From Hyphomonadaceae bacterium (GTDB lineage Bacteria > Pseudomonadota > Alphaproteobacteria > Caulobacterales > Hyphomonadaceae), in contig JANSWU010000001.1 in NCBI GenBank assembly GCA_024743315.1, positions 806,001 to 870,000 of the forward strand: a stretch of 64,000 nucleotides of DNA. The letters are read 5' to 3'. The translations under genes were made by a program, and so were the position numbers. A model generated the notes under the pieces. The model was not told the origin of the DNA and searched no databases. It saw only the letters and a program-made list of their open reading frames with translations. This document shows, in pieces, positions 57,543 through 64,000 of the stretch. The stretch's first letter is position 1; each line of letters opens with the position of its first letter.

Positions 57543-58280
57543 CTATTTCTTCATGAAGGCCCCGATACGCGCCTGCATGTCGGGCCCGACGCCCTCATTT
57601 TCGGTGATTTCCCATTGCAGACCCGCATCCATCGGACCCGCATCTGTTGCCTCTAGCAGACGCTTATTGGCCGCATGTGAGAAAGGCGAATTAGCCATGA
57701 TTTGCGCCGCAAACCCACGCAAATCTGCTTCGAAGCTCTCGTCCGCAAAGACGGCCTCGCAAAGCCCCATATCGAGTGCTGCCTCCGCATCGATGGTCTC
57801 AGCCGTGAACATCAGGCGTTTCGCGGTTGCGATTCCGACCCGGCGTGGCAGGCGCTGGCTCATGCCCCAGATTGGAGTGAGCGCCCATTTGGCATGCGTG
57901 TCGGCGAATTTCGCTGATTGCGCCGCAAGGATGAAATCGGCCGCCAGAGCAACTTCTAGGGCGCCTGTATAGCAATGGCCATGGACGGCCGCGATAACCG
58001 GTTTGGGAAGCTTTTCCATCAGGCGCAGCGTCTCGGAATGCCAGCCTGGAGACGGCACATGCTCACCCTCGGCAATGTCACCGAGATCATGCCCGGCCGA
58101 AAAACATTTACCGGCGCCGCGCAAGATGACGCATTCAATGCTGTCATCCGTCTTGAGATCGATCACATGATGCCTCAGCTCTTTGAACATGCTGACGGTC
58201 AGGGCATTCAGCTTGTCGGGTCGGTTCAGGGTCAACCAACACAGAGCCCCCTCATCTTGCCGTGTGACCAAATTTGCCAT
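57543..58280 (-). CDS. Enoyl-CoA hydratase/isomerase family protein
   Basis: The 245-residue crotonase has LTLNRPDKLNAL, the CoA-binding GKCFSAGHDL near residue 60, and VHGHCYTGALEVALAADF with one catalytic-region Glu. The second catalytic Glu of true hydratases (usually in a PEVGL loop) is not seen; the loop reads ALTPIWGMSQ. It may therefore be an isomerase, hydrolase or degenerate member. RBS GGAGG precedes ATG 58280. Confidence 0.9.
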   Translation of the reverse strand: MANLVTRQDEGALCWLTLNRPDKLNALTVSMFKELRHHVIDLKTDDSIECVILRGAGKCFSAGHDLGDIAEGEHVPSPGWHSETLRLMEKLPKPVIAAVHGHCYTGALEVALAADFILAAQSAKFADTHAKWALTPIWGMSQRLPRRVGIATAKRLMFTAETIDAEAALDMGLCEAVFADESFEADLRGFAAQIMANSPFSHAANKRLLEATDAGPMDAGLQWEITENEGVGPDMQARIGAFMKK

Positions 58281-58431
58281 GTCTCATCCTCCAGAACTGT
58301 TTGCGCCAGTGATCATGCCTCCCCCAGGGTCCGCATAGACCCTATTCCAATTCTCACCCTAGGCTTTCGCGGCGACAGGCCCTTATGTAAGGCTGGGATA
58401 AATTGCGCAGGAACCGAGAAGGAGAGCGCCC

Positions 58432-59307
58432 GTGGCTGATACTGAATACACCCCGCCAAAGGTTTGGACCTGGGACAAGGCAAGCGGCGGCCGCTTTGCC
58501 AATATTAACCGCCCGATTGCCGGACCGACGCACGACAAGGAACTGAAGGTCGGCAAGCACCCGATCCAGCTTTATTCGCTGGCGACGCCAAACGGGGTAA
58601 AAGTCACGATCATGCTGGAAGAGCTGCTGGCGGCAGGGCATTCAGGGGCGGAATATGATGCCTGGCTGATCAATATCGGCGAGGGCGACCAGTTCGGGTC
58701 TGGCTATGTCGAGATCAATCCGAACTCGAAAATTCCGGTCATGGCGGATCATTCGACCGATCCGGTCACGCGCGTGTTCGAAAGCGGGTCGATCTTGATT
58801 TATCTCGCTGAAAAATTTGGCGCCTTCATTCCAGACGATCATAAGGGTCGGACCGAAACCATGAACTGGTTGTTCTGGCAGATGGGCTCAGCGCCTTATC
58901 TCGGCGGTGGCTTCGGGCATTTCTATGCCTATGCGCCGACCAAAATGGAATATCCGATCAATCGCTTTGCCATGGAGGTGAAGCGACAATTGGATGTTCT
59001 CGACCGTCACTTGGCTGAGAATGAATACATGGCCGGGAGCGAGTATTCGATCGCCGATATGGCGATCATGCCCTGGTACGGATCGCTGGCGAAAGGCTTA
59101 CTCTACGATTCTGCGGAATTTCTTGCCGTGCACGAATACACCAATGTGATCCGTTGGAGCGACATGTTGATGCAACGCAAGGCCGTTCAGCGCGGGCGCA
59201 TGGTCAATCGCGCTTTTGGGGATCTGGCGAGCCAGCTGCATGAGCGCCATGATGCCAGCGATTTTGACACCAAGACGCAGGACAAGCTGCAGGCTCATGA
59301 GAGCTGA
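58432..59307 (+). CDS. yghU: Glutathione-dependent disulfide-bond oxidoreductase, Nu-class GST
   Basis: The 291-residue protein starts at GTG 58432 (GGAGAG upstream). It has PKVWTWDKASGGRFANINRP and LATPNGVKVTIMLEE near residue 53, as in YghU/YfcG, where the Asn/Thr motif replaces the usual GST catalytic Tyr. The C-terminal helical domain ends in RGRMVNRAFG. It reduces disulfides with two glutathione molecules and may aid peroxide defence. Confidence 0.95.
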   Translation: MADTEYTPPKVWTWDKASGGRFANINRPIAGPTHDKELKVGKHPIQLYSLATPNGVKVTIMLEELLAAGHSGAEYDAWLINIGEGDQFGSGYVEINPNSKIPVMADHSTDPVTRVFESGSILIYLAEKFGAFIPDDHKGRTETMNWLFWQMGSAPYLGGGFGHFYAYAPTKMEYPINRFAMEVKRQLDVLDRHLAENEYMAGSEYSIADMAIMPWYGSLAKGLLYDSAEFLAVHEYTNVIRWSDMLMQRKAVQRGRMVNRAFGDLASQLHERHDASDFDTKTQDKLQAHES

Positions 59308-59339
59308 TCGGGGGCCATTCAGATCGGCAATGCCGGTGT

Positions 59340-59372
59340 AAAAAACGCCTGCCGAAGCAAGTTCGGCAGGCG
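59340..59372 (-). terminator. Intrinsic terminator reading leftwards
   Basis: A perfect 11-base stem (59346-59356 with 59362-59372) encloses a 5-base loop. On the minus strand it is followed at 59345-59340 by six T. On the plus strand no T run follows. It should end leftward transcripts arriving from the acyl-CoA dehydrogenase gene, whose stop is at 59534, or from any promoter between them. Confidence 0.85.
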
Positions 59373-59420
59373 CATTCGGATCATCGGTTAGCTGGGTGGG
59401 GGGACGCACGCGAGATCCGA

Positions 59421-59438
59421 ATGTAAACAAGTTTACAT
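59421..59438. repeat. Perfect 18-base inverted repeat, operator-like
   Basis: The arms ATGTAAAC (59421-59428) and GTTTACAT (59431-59438) are perfect inverted complements separated by AA. The form is that of a TetR/AcrR-type operator. It lies between two convergent genes, where no promoter is expected, and 49 bases upstream (in the leftward sense) of the terminator hairpin. No regulator gene is adjacent. Confidence 0.7.
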
Positions 59439-59452
59439 ATTATGTTGCGGAT

Positions 59453-59469
59453 CGCAAATAGTATTTGCG
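59453..59469. repeat. Perfect 17-base inverted repeat
   Basis: CGCAAATA (59453-59460) and TATTTGCG (59462-59469) are perfect inverted complements around a single G. It is 14 bases from the first inverted repeat in the same convergent gap (59308-59533). It is not followed by a T run in either direction, so it is not a terminator. Its meaning is unknown. Confidence 0.65.
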
Positions 59470-59533
59470 GTTCATTCGGTCGCAGGCGTGCCGAGTGAGG
59501 TTCCAAAACGGTATTCGCCTCAGGCTTTTGATT

Positions 59534-60769
59534 TTAAAGCAAATCACCTCCGGCTGCCGCAGCTGTCGTGCCGTCTTTCTTGAACGCGCGGATGACATTC
59601 TTGCCGGTAATCCACTTGTGCACTTCATCCGGACCGTCGACCAGGCGTTGTGACCGGATGTGCGTGTACCAGGCCGCCAGCGGCGTATCGGTGGAATAGC
59701 CGAGCGCGCCATGCAGCTGGATCGCTGTATCGACGACTTTGTGCACCATGCCGGCCAGGAAGACTTTGGCGATGCCATTCTCCTGGCGAATGTCGAGCCC
59801 GTTCTCTGCCTTATAGGCAATATGCATCAGCATTAGCCGCGCAATATACAATTGGCTGGCGCACTCTGCGAGCATGAACTGGACGCCCTGGCGTTCGTCG
59901 AGGCCTTTGCCAAAGGTTGAGCGCTGGGTCACATGCGCGGTCGCCAGATCCAGCGCCCGCTGCGCCATGGCAACATTGTGCATGCCATGCCGGAGGCGCC
60001 CATATGCGAGCCGGTGCTGGCCCATCGCAAAGCCTTGGCCTTCGCCGCCGAGCAGGTTTTCTTCCGGCACCACCAGGTCTTCAATCGCGATTTCGCAATG
60101 CGCCGCGCCCATCGCTTCTTGATAGTCCTTGTGGATCGCCATGGTCGGAATGTTGCGAAGGATCCGATAGCCGGGATTGGGCAGCTCGACGATAAAGGTC
60201 GAGAATTGTTGATGGCGCGGCGCCTCTGGATTGGTTTTCGCCATCACTACGGCAATGTCTGCGACATTCGCGGATGAGGAGTACCATTTCTCGCCATTCA
60301 GGACATAGTTGCCTTTGCCGTCCTTTTCAGCGCGCGTCTGCATGCCGGTGGCATCGGCGCCGGCGGCCTTTTCGGTCATCGAATAGCAAATCCGCTTTTC
60401 ACCATTCAGCAGCGGCTTGAGGAATTTCTCTTTCTGAAACTCGGTGCCGTGCGCCAACAGGGTCAGCATGGTGGCATCATCCGGACCCTGGCTGTTCATC
60501 GACAAGGCGCCGAGATGGCTTTGTCCAAGTTCCATCTGCACCAGCGCATTGGCCAAAGGCCCGAGCCCCATGCCGCCATGCTCTTTCGGGATGAAGGGCA
60601 GCCACAGCCCTCGGGCGCGGGCTTTCTTGCGAAGATCGCTGAGTACGTCATCTAACGTCTCGCCGGCAACCAGCCGCTTCTCGGCTGGGATACACTCGTC
60701 CTGCACCCATTGGCGCACACGCGCACGAACCTCTTTGGCATCGTCCGGAATGGTAAAATCGACGGCCAT
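59534..60769 (-). CDS. Acyl-CoA dehydrogenase family protein
   Basis: The 411-residue flavoprotein has YSMTEKAAGADAT, GEKWYSSSANVADIAVV and the FAD-binding QLHGALGYSTDTPLA segments. The overall layout (HGTEFQKEKFLKPLL, LARLGVG-like helices) is that of long/medium-chain acyl-CoA dehydrogenases of the larger, eukaryote-like ACAD10/11-type branch. The acyl specificity is unknown. RBS GGAGGAAG precedes the ATG. It is 33 bases downstream of the Fe-ADH gene, so the two are probably co-expressed. Confidence 0.93.
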   Translation of the reverse strand: MAVDFTIPDDAKEVRARVRQWVQDECIPAEKRLVAGETLDDVLSDLRKKARARGLWLPFIPKEHGGMGLGPLANALVQMELGQSHLGALSMNSQGPDDATMLTLLAHGTEFQKEKFLKPLLNGEKRICYSMTEKAAGADATGMQTRAEKDGKGNYVLNGEKWYSSSANVADIAVVMAKTNPEAPRHQQFSTFIVELPNPGYRILRNIPTMAIHKDYQEAMGAAHCEIAIEDLVVPEENLLGGEGQGFAMGQHRLAYGRLRHGMHNVAMAQRALDLATAHVTQRSTFGKGLDERQGVQFMLAECASQLYIARLMLMHIAYKAENGLDIRQENGIAKVFLAGMVHKVVDTAIQLHGALGYSTDTPLAAWYTHIRSQRLVDGPDEVHKWITGKNVIRAFKKDGTTAAAAGGDLL

Positions 60770-60801
60770 CTTTCTTCCTCCCTTTGTGCTCTTGATTCTG
60801 A

Positions 60802-61932
60802 CTATAGCGCTTGCTCGAAGATCCGTTCATAGTCGCCTTGCTCGGCTGGGCGGGCATTGCCGCGATGGGCGAGATCATTCAAGGCAAACTCGACAATACC
60901 GGGGCCGTCCGAGGCTTCGACGCCAATCGCGCCCAGTGTCGATGGGATGCCAATGGCTTCGTTCAGTTTGGCAATCTCATCGCCAAGATCCGCGTTTTGA
61001 GACAGCCCCATGGCAAATTTCAGACGCTCATATTTCTCCGGCGCCGCACCTTCATTGAACCGCAAAAGGTGCGGCAGGAAGATCGCATTGAGCGTGCCGT
61101 GATGAAGCTTCTTTTCTTTCAAGCGCCCGGCAGCGTGGCTAAGCGCATGCACCGAGCCAAGGCCTTTGGTAAAGGCCAGTGCGCCTTCATAGCTCGCCAT
61201 CATCATGTTCCAGCGGGCATCCTTGTCGCCGCCATCCGCGACCGCACGCTTCAGGGCGCCGCTTTTGATGGCGCGATTAAGCCCGTCATAGCCGACCCCT
61301 TCGGCGGGCGGATTGATCGCCGGGGTCAGCACCGCTTCCATACAATGAGTGACAGCATCCATGCCGGTGGCCGCCGTCAAAAGAGGCGGCAGGCCGAGCG
61401 TCAGGTCCGGATCACAAATCGCGGTGGCCGGGATCAGATGCGGCGAGGCAAAGGTTTCCTTGCGGCCATTATTCATTGTTGTGATCATGCCGACCGAGAC
61501 TTCAGAGCCCGTGCCGGCCGTGGTGGGGATGGCAATCAGCGGCGGCAATTTGCCAATATGTTTGGCGCCGCCGGTGATCGCGGCATATTTTTCCAACGGC
61601 CCGCCTTGGCTTGCCAGCAGACCCACGGCCTTGGTCAGGTCCATGGCAGACCCCCCGCCAAGCGCGACCAGTCCGTCGGCTTTGGCAGCATTGTATTGTT
61701 CGGCAACAGCGATGGCCTGATCTTCGGTTGGATTGGCGACCGTGTCGGTAAACACGGCGGCGGGCTCCATACCGAGGTGATCAAGAATGGTGTCGAGCAG
61801 GCCGACCGCTTTGATGCCGGGATCGGTGATCACCATCGGCCGTGAGACCCCGAACCCGGTGAGAGTCGGTCCGAGTTTGGCAACTGCACCATGGTCAAAA
61901 ATACAAGTGGTGAGAAAGTTCATGACAGGCAT
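60802..61932 (-). CDS. Iron-containing alcohol dehydrogenase
   Basis: The 376-residue type III alcohol dehydrogenase has GGGSAMDLTKAVG near residue 91 for NAD, and metal ligands in DAVTHCMEA, VHALSHAAGRL and KLHHGTLNAIFLPH. RBS GGAGG lies 7 bases before ATG 61932. The substrate alcohol or aldehyde is unknown. It lies in the same orientation as the acyl-CoA dehydrogenase, suggesting a shared short catabolic unit. Confidence 0.95.
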   Translation of the reverse strand: MPVMNFLTTCIFDHGAVAKLGPTLTGFGVSRPMVITDPGIKAVGLLDTILDHLGMEPAAVFTDTVANPTEDQAIAVAEQYNAAKADGLVALGGGSAMDLTKAVGLLASQGGPLEKYAAITGGAKHIGKLPPLIAIPTTAGTGSEVSVGMITTMNNGRKETFASPHLIPATAICDPDLTLGLPPLLTAATGMDAVTHCMEAVLTPAINPPAEGVGYDGLNRAIKSGALKRAVADGGDKDARWNMMMASYEGALAFTKGLGSVHALSHAAGRLKEKKLHHGTLNAIFLPHLLRFNEGAAPEKYERLKFAMGLSQNADLGDEIAKLNEAIGIPSTLGAIGVEASDGPGIVEFALNDLAHRGNARPAEQGDYERIFEQAL

Positions 61933-61986
61933 GGCGCGCCCTCCGGTCTGGCAATTTTCGATTTGCCACCTAGAAAGCCCAGAGAC

Positions 61987-62006
61987 GGAGCGAGAGCAAT
62001 CGCTCC
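61987..62006. repeat. Short hairpin in a divergent intergenic region
   Basis: GGAGCGA (61987-61993) and TCGCTCC (62000-62006) form a perfect 7-base stem around a 6-base loop, between the divergent Fe-ADH and Gfo/Idh/MocA genes. No T run follows. It could be an operator or simply chance in a GC-rich region. Confidence 0.4.
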
Positions 62007-62037
62007 CCTTGCGGCAGCATAACTTGGGAGGCGCGAC

Positions 62038-63033
62038 ATGTCTGGAATTGGGATTGGGCTATTGGGTGCAGCGCGCATTACTGAGAAAGCTCTGGTTCAT
62101 CCTGTCCAGGTCACGCCGCAATGCCGATTGGCGGCGATTGCCGCACGAGACAGATCCCGAGCCGAGGCTTATGCCAAACGGCACAAAGTGGATCAGGTCG
62201 TTGATAGTTACGCGGCGCTAATCGATTCGGATGAGGTCGATTTGGTCTACAATCCACTGCCCATCAATTTGCATGCTGAGTGGACGATCAAAGCGCTCGG
62301 AGCGGGCAAGCATGTCTTGTGCGAGAAACCGTTCGCCATGAATGCACAAGAGGCGCAGGCCATGCTCGCCGCCGCTGAGCGCAGCGGCAAACGCCTGATT
62401 GAGGCCTTCCATTACCGCTATCACCCGGCCTTTGAGACCTGTCTTGATTGGCTCGCCGCGGATGAAATTGGCGAGCTGAAAGAGATCCGCGCCAGGTTTG
62501 ATGTTCAGATCAAGGATAATGGCTCTGAGATCCGTCACCGTGTCGAGACCGGCGGTGGGGCGATGATGGACCTGGGTTGCTATCCTCTGCATTGGGCGCT
62601 GACAATTCTCGGCGAAGCGCCCACCGAAGTGACCGCGTCGGCCACGTTGACCCCTGTCGGGGTCGATGAAACCCTGCAAGCAGACCTCACGTTTGGCTCT
62701 GGAGCGGTCGCGCACTTAACCACGGATATGGCGATGGGCACGCCGTTTCAGGCCGATATGAAACTGATCGGCAGCAAAGGCGAGATCGACTTTCTCAATC
62801 CCTTAGCCCCACACGACCTGCGGGCCCCTGGCAGGCTGACCAGCTCGACCGGGCGGGACGCTGAAATCAGCCCGATCAGCACCTATACGTATCAGCTCGC
62901 CACCGTGTTGCGGGCGATTCAGCTGGGGACGCCAGTGCCAACCGAAGGCGACATGATCTTGCGGCAGCAGACTGTATTAGACCAGATTTATGAGGCTGCG
63001 GGTCTTCGGCATTTGCGCTATCTCGACGCTTAG
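62038..63033 (+). CDS. Gfo/Idh/MocA family oxidoreductase
   Basis: The 331-residue protein has the N-terminal nucleotide motif GLLGAARITEKAL, the conserved EKPFAMNAQEAQ near residue 98 and GGGAMMDLGCYPLH with the catalytic-region Asp/His. The length is standard. Members oxidise sugars or diols with NAD(P); the substrate is unknown. RBS GGGAGG precedes ATG 62038. Confidence 0.93.
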   Translation: MSGIGIGLLGAARITEKALVHPVQVTPQCRLAAIAARDRSRAEAYAKRHKVDQVVDSYAALIDSDEVDLVYNPLPINLHAEWTIKALGAGKHVLCEKPFAMNAQEAQAMLAAAERSGKRLIEAFHYRYHPAFETCLDWLAADEIGELKEIRARFDVQIKDNGSEIRHRVETGGGAMMDLGCYPLHWALTILGEAPTEVTASATLTPVGVDETLQADLTFGSGAVAHLTTDMAMGTPFQADMKLIGSKGEIDFLNPLAPHDLRAPGRLTSSTGRDAEISPISTYTYQLATVLRAIQLGTPVPTEGDMILRQQTVLDQIYEAAGLRHLRYLDA

Positions 63034-63060
63034 ATAAGGTGGTGTTTTGGGAGGAATAAG

Positions 63061-63513
63061 ATGCGCAAAGTTCTCATTCCGATGGCTCTAATCGCCGCCA
63101 CGTCGTGCGAAACGCTGCCGACTGAATCCTCGCCCGGCGAGATCCGTCACTATGTTAAAGACGCCTATCGCGACGTCGGTTTCCCGTTTTCGAGCGCAGT
63201 CGAGGCCGATGGCTGGATCTTTCTTGCGGGCGAGCTTGGCACCGGCGCGGATGGCCGTCTCGTGTCGGGGGGAATCGATCCCGAAACCCGCCAGACCATG
63301 GACAATATTGAAGCGACCCTCAGCGCCAATGATCTGAGCTGGTCCAATGTCGTCAAATGCACGGTCTTCCTCGCCGACATCGCCGAATGGCCAGCTTTTA
63401 ACGAGGTCTACAAAACTTATTTTGATGGCACATACCCAGCCCGAAGCGCCCTTGGCGCGAACGGGCTCGCCCTCGATGCGCGGGTGGAAATTGAGTGTAT
63501 CGCCCGGCGTTAG
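63061..63513 (+). CDS. RidA/YjgF-like protein with an export signal
   Basis: The 150-residue protein begins with a hydrophobic leader and a lipobox-like Cys (ALIAATSC16). The RidA fold follows: PFSSAVEADGWIFLAGELG, QTMDNIEATL, and TYPARSALG with the conserved Arg, then ARVEIECIA. Classical RidA hydrolyses reactive enamines in the cytosol, so the leader points to a periplasmic or lipid-anchored paralogue. RBS GGGAGGAA precedes the ATG. Confidence 0.85.
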   Translation: MRKVLIPMALIAATSCETLPTESSPGEIRHYVKDAYRDVGFPFSSAVEADGWIFLAGELGTGADGRLVSGGIDPETRQTMDNIEATLSANDLSWSNVVKCTVFLADIAEWPAFNEVYKTYFDGTYPARSALGANGLALDARVEIECIARR

Positions 63514-64000
63514 GCGTCGATGAGCTCTGACAAGTGACCGGTTTTCACGTAGATGAGGCAGCCTTCATCGGACCATGGCGTGTGCTTGGAGCCATGCGGA
63601 CTGCGTAGCCAGGTCCCGGCGGGATAATCGCCATTCTCATCCTGGAATGTGCCTTCCAGGACGAGGATCTCTTCACCGCCCCAATGCTGATGCGGCAGGA
63701 ATTTGGTCCCAGGTGCCCAGCGCACCAAGGCCGCGCTCTCGGTGCCGTGACTGTGCAAGGGCAATACGGTGAGCCCCGGGACCTGGCCGGGCAGAAACTC
63801 AGCTTCGCGCGTGTCGATCACTTTCTGCTCGGTATCGGCCTCGTCGAATTGGTGCAATTTCACAAAAATCGTGCAGCCGTCTTTCGAGTGTGGCGTATGT
63901 TTGGAGCCAATCGGATTGCGGACGTAGGTGCCCGCCGGATAGTCGCCATGCTCATCCGAGAACACGCCCTCGAGGACGAAGAATTCTTCGCCGCCGCCAT
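63510..64000 (-). CDS. Tandem-cupin (ChrR-like) protein, 5' end outside the window
   Basis: The frame is open to the right edge, so the true start lies beyond it (at least 163 residues are present). Two related cupin units are visible, each with a GDYPAGT(Y/W) stretch, a GSKHTP motif and a C-terminal GC(T/L)I(F/Y)VK strand. The metal-ligand HQHWGGEEILVLEG, in short, is clear in the second unit. It resembles the ChrR cupin domain, but no zinc-binding anti-sigma domain is in view. The stop shares 4 bases with the convergent RidA-like gene. Confidence 0.85.
   Translation of the reverse strand, partial: GGGEEFFVLEGVFSDEHGDYPAGTYVRNPIGSKHTPHSKDGCTIFVKLHQFDEADTEQKVIDTREAEFLPGQVPGLTVLPLHSHGTESAALVRWAPGTKFLPHQHWGGEEILVLEGTFQDENGDYPAGTWLRSPHGSKHTPWSDEGCLIYVKTGHLSELIDA

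Noticed and set aside
59098-59430. Minus-strand frame next to the palindromes, considered as the gene controlled by them
   Set aside because: It lies mostly opposite yghU, crosses the terminator hairpin, and shows no protein family features.
60811-61845. Long open frame (344 codons) on the plus strand opposite the Fe-ADH gene
   Set aside because: It mirrors the reading frame of a well-supported alcohol dehydrogenase on the minus strand, has no recognisable domain, and its composition is the usual Arg/Gly/His-rich antisense type of a GC-rich genome.
1-64000. tRNA, rRNA, CRISPR arrays and insertion sequences
   Set aside because: No cloverleaf-like segments, regularly spaced repeats or transposase frames were recognised; the intergenic gaps are all short.

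Overview
The window looks like a chromosomal segment of an alphaproteobacterium, most plausibly a Hyphomonadaceae/Maricaulales-type (Caulobacter-related) marine bacterium. This is inferred from gene content (DUF1489 and DUF4169 families, a MoxR-DUF58-DUF4350-DUF4129-SpoIIM-RDD operon, DUF2793, alphaproteobacterial PriA/XerC) and from the GC-rich, codon-biased flanks. No tRNA, rRNA, CRISPR array, insertion sequence or integrase island was seen. No stretch longer than about 230 bases lacks a gene.

Layout. 1-6043 (minus) is a tightly coupled MoxR/DUF58 membrane-associated operon. 6162-17906 is a mixed housekeeping and catabolic block: free-Met-sulfoxide reductase, esterase, Nudix hydrolase, a lipoprotein dipeptidyl peptidase IV, a metallo-beta-lactamase-fold enzyme, EttA, an HCCA-isomerase-like protein and a lipoprotein amidase. 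17908-20329 (minus) holds rfbA, rfbD and rfbC for dTDP-L-rhamnose, without rfbB. 20397-24421 holds priA and xerC back to back, then an orphan DUF2793 gene.

24411-42208 is a visibly more AT-rich surface-glycan island. Leftward from 38709 run ten closely packed genes: glycosyltransferases, a DUF115/MptE-like protein, a 1553-residue four-enzyme fusion with a transmembrane hairpin and coiled coil, a CMP-sugar-synthetase-like/2-hydroxyacid dehydrogenase/SDR trio and a sulfotransferase-like protein. Rightward from 38939 run a second DUF115-like membrane protein and an ABC-2 type polysaccharide exporter pair. The island appears to encode synthesis, sulfation and/or methylation, and export of a rhamnose-containing polysaccharide or glycoconjugate. 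It is joined at 42225-48929 by a mannose-1-phosphate guanylyltransferase/AGE-epimerase fusion, a UDP-glucuronate epimerase-like enzyme, and kdsD, kdsB and kdsA for KDO.

49106-53853 holds ahcY-metK (SAM cycle), a further rhamnosyltransferase-like GT2 and galE. 53938-64000 returns to ordinary metabolism: fumC, DUF2147, DUF1489, enoyl-CoA hydratase-like, YghU, acyl-CoA dehydrogenase, Fe-ADH, Gfo/Idh/MocA oxidoreductase, a signal-bearing RidA-like protein and a truncated tandem-cupin gene.

The most unusual items are the giant GT4-MptE-FkbM-TM-coiled-coil-sulfotransferase fusion and its partners, the cytidylyltransferase/dehydrogenase/SDR trio, the histidine-phosphatase-like gene lacking its second catalytic His that sits between kdsB and kdsA, and a PriA that has lost three of four ligands of one zinc site.
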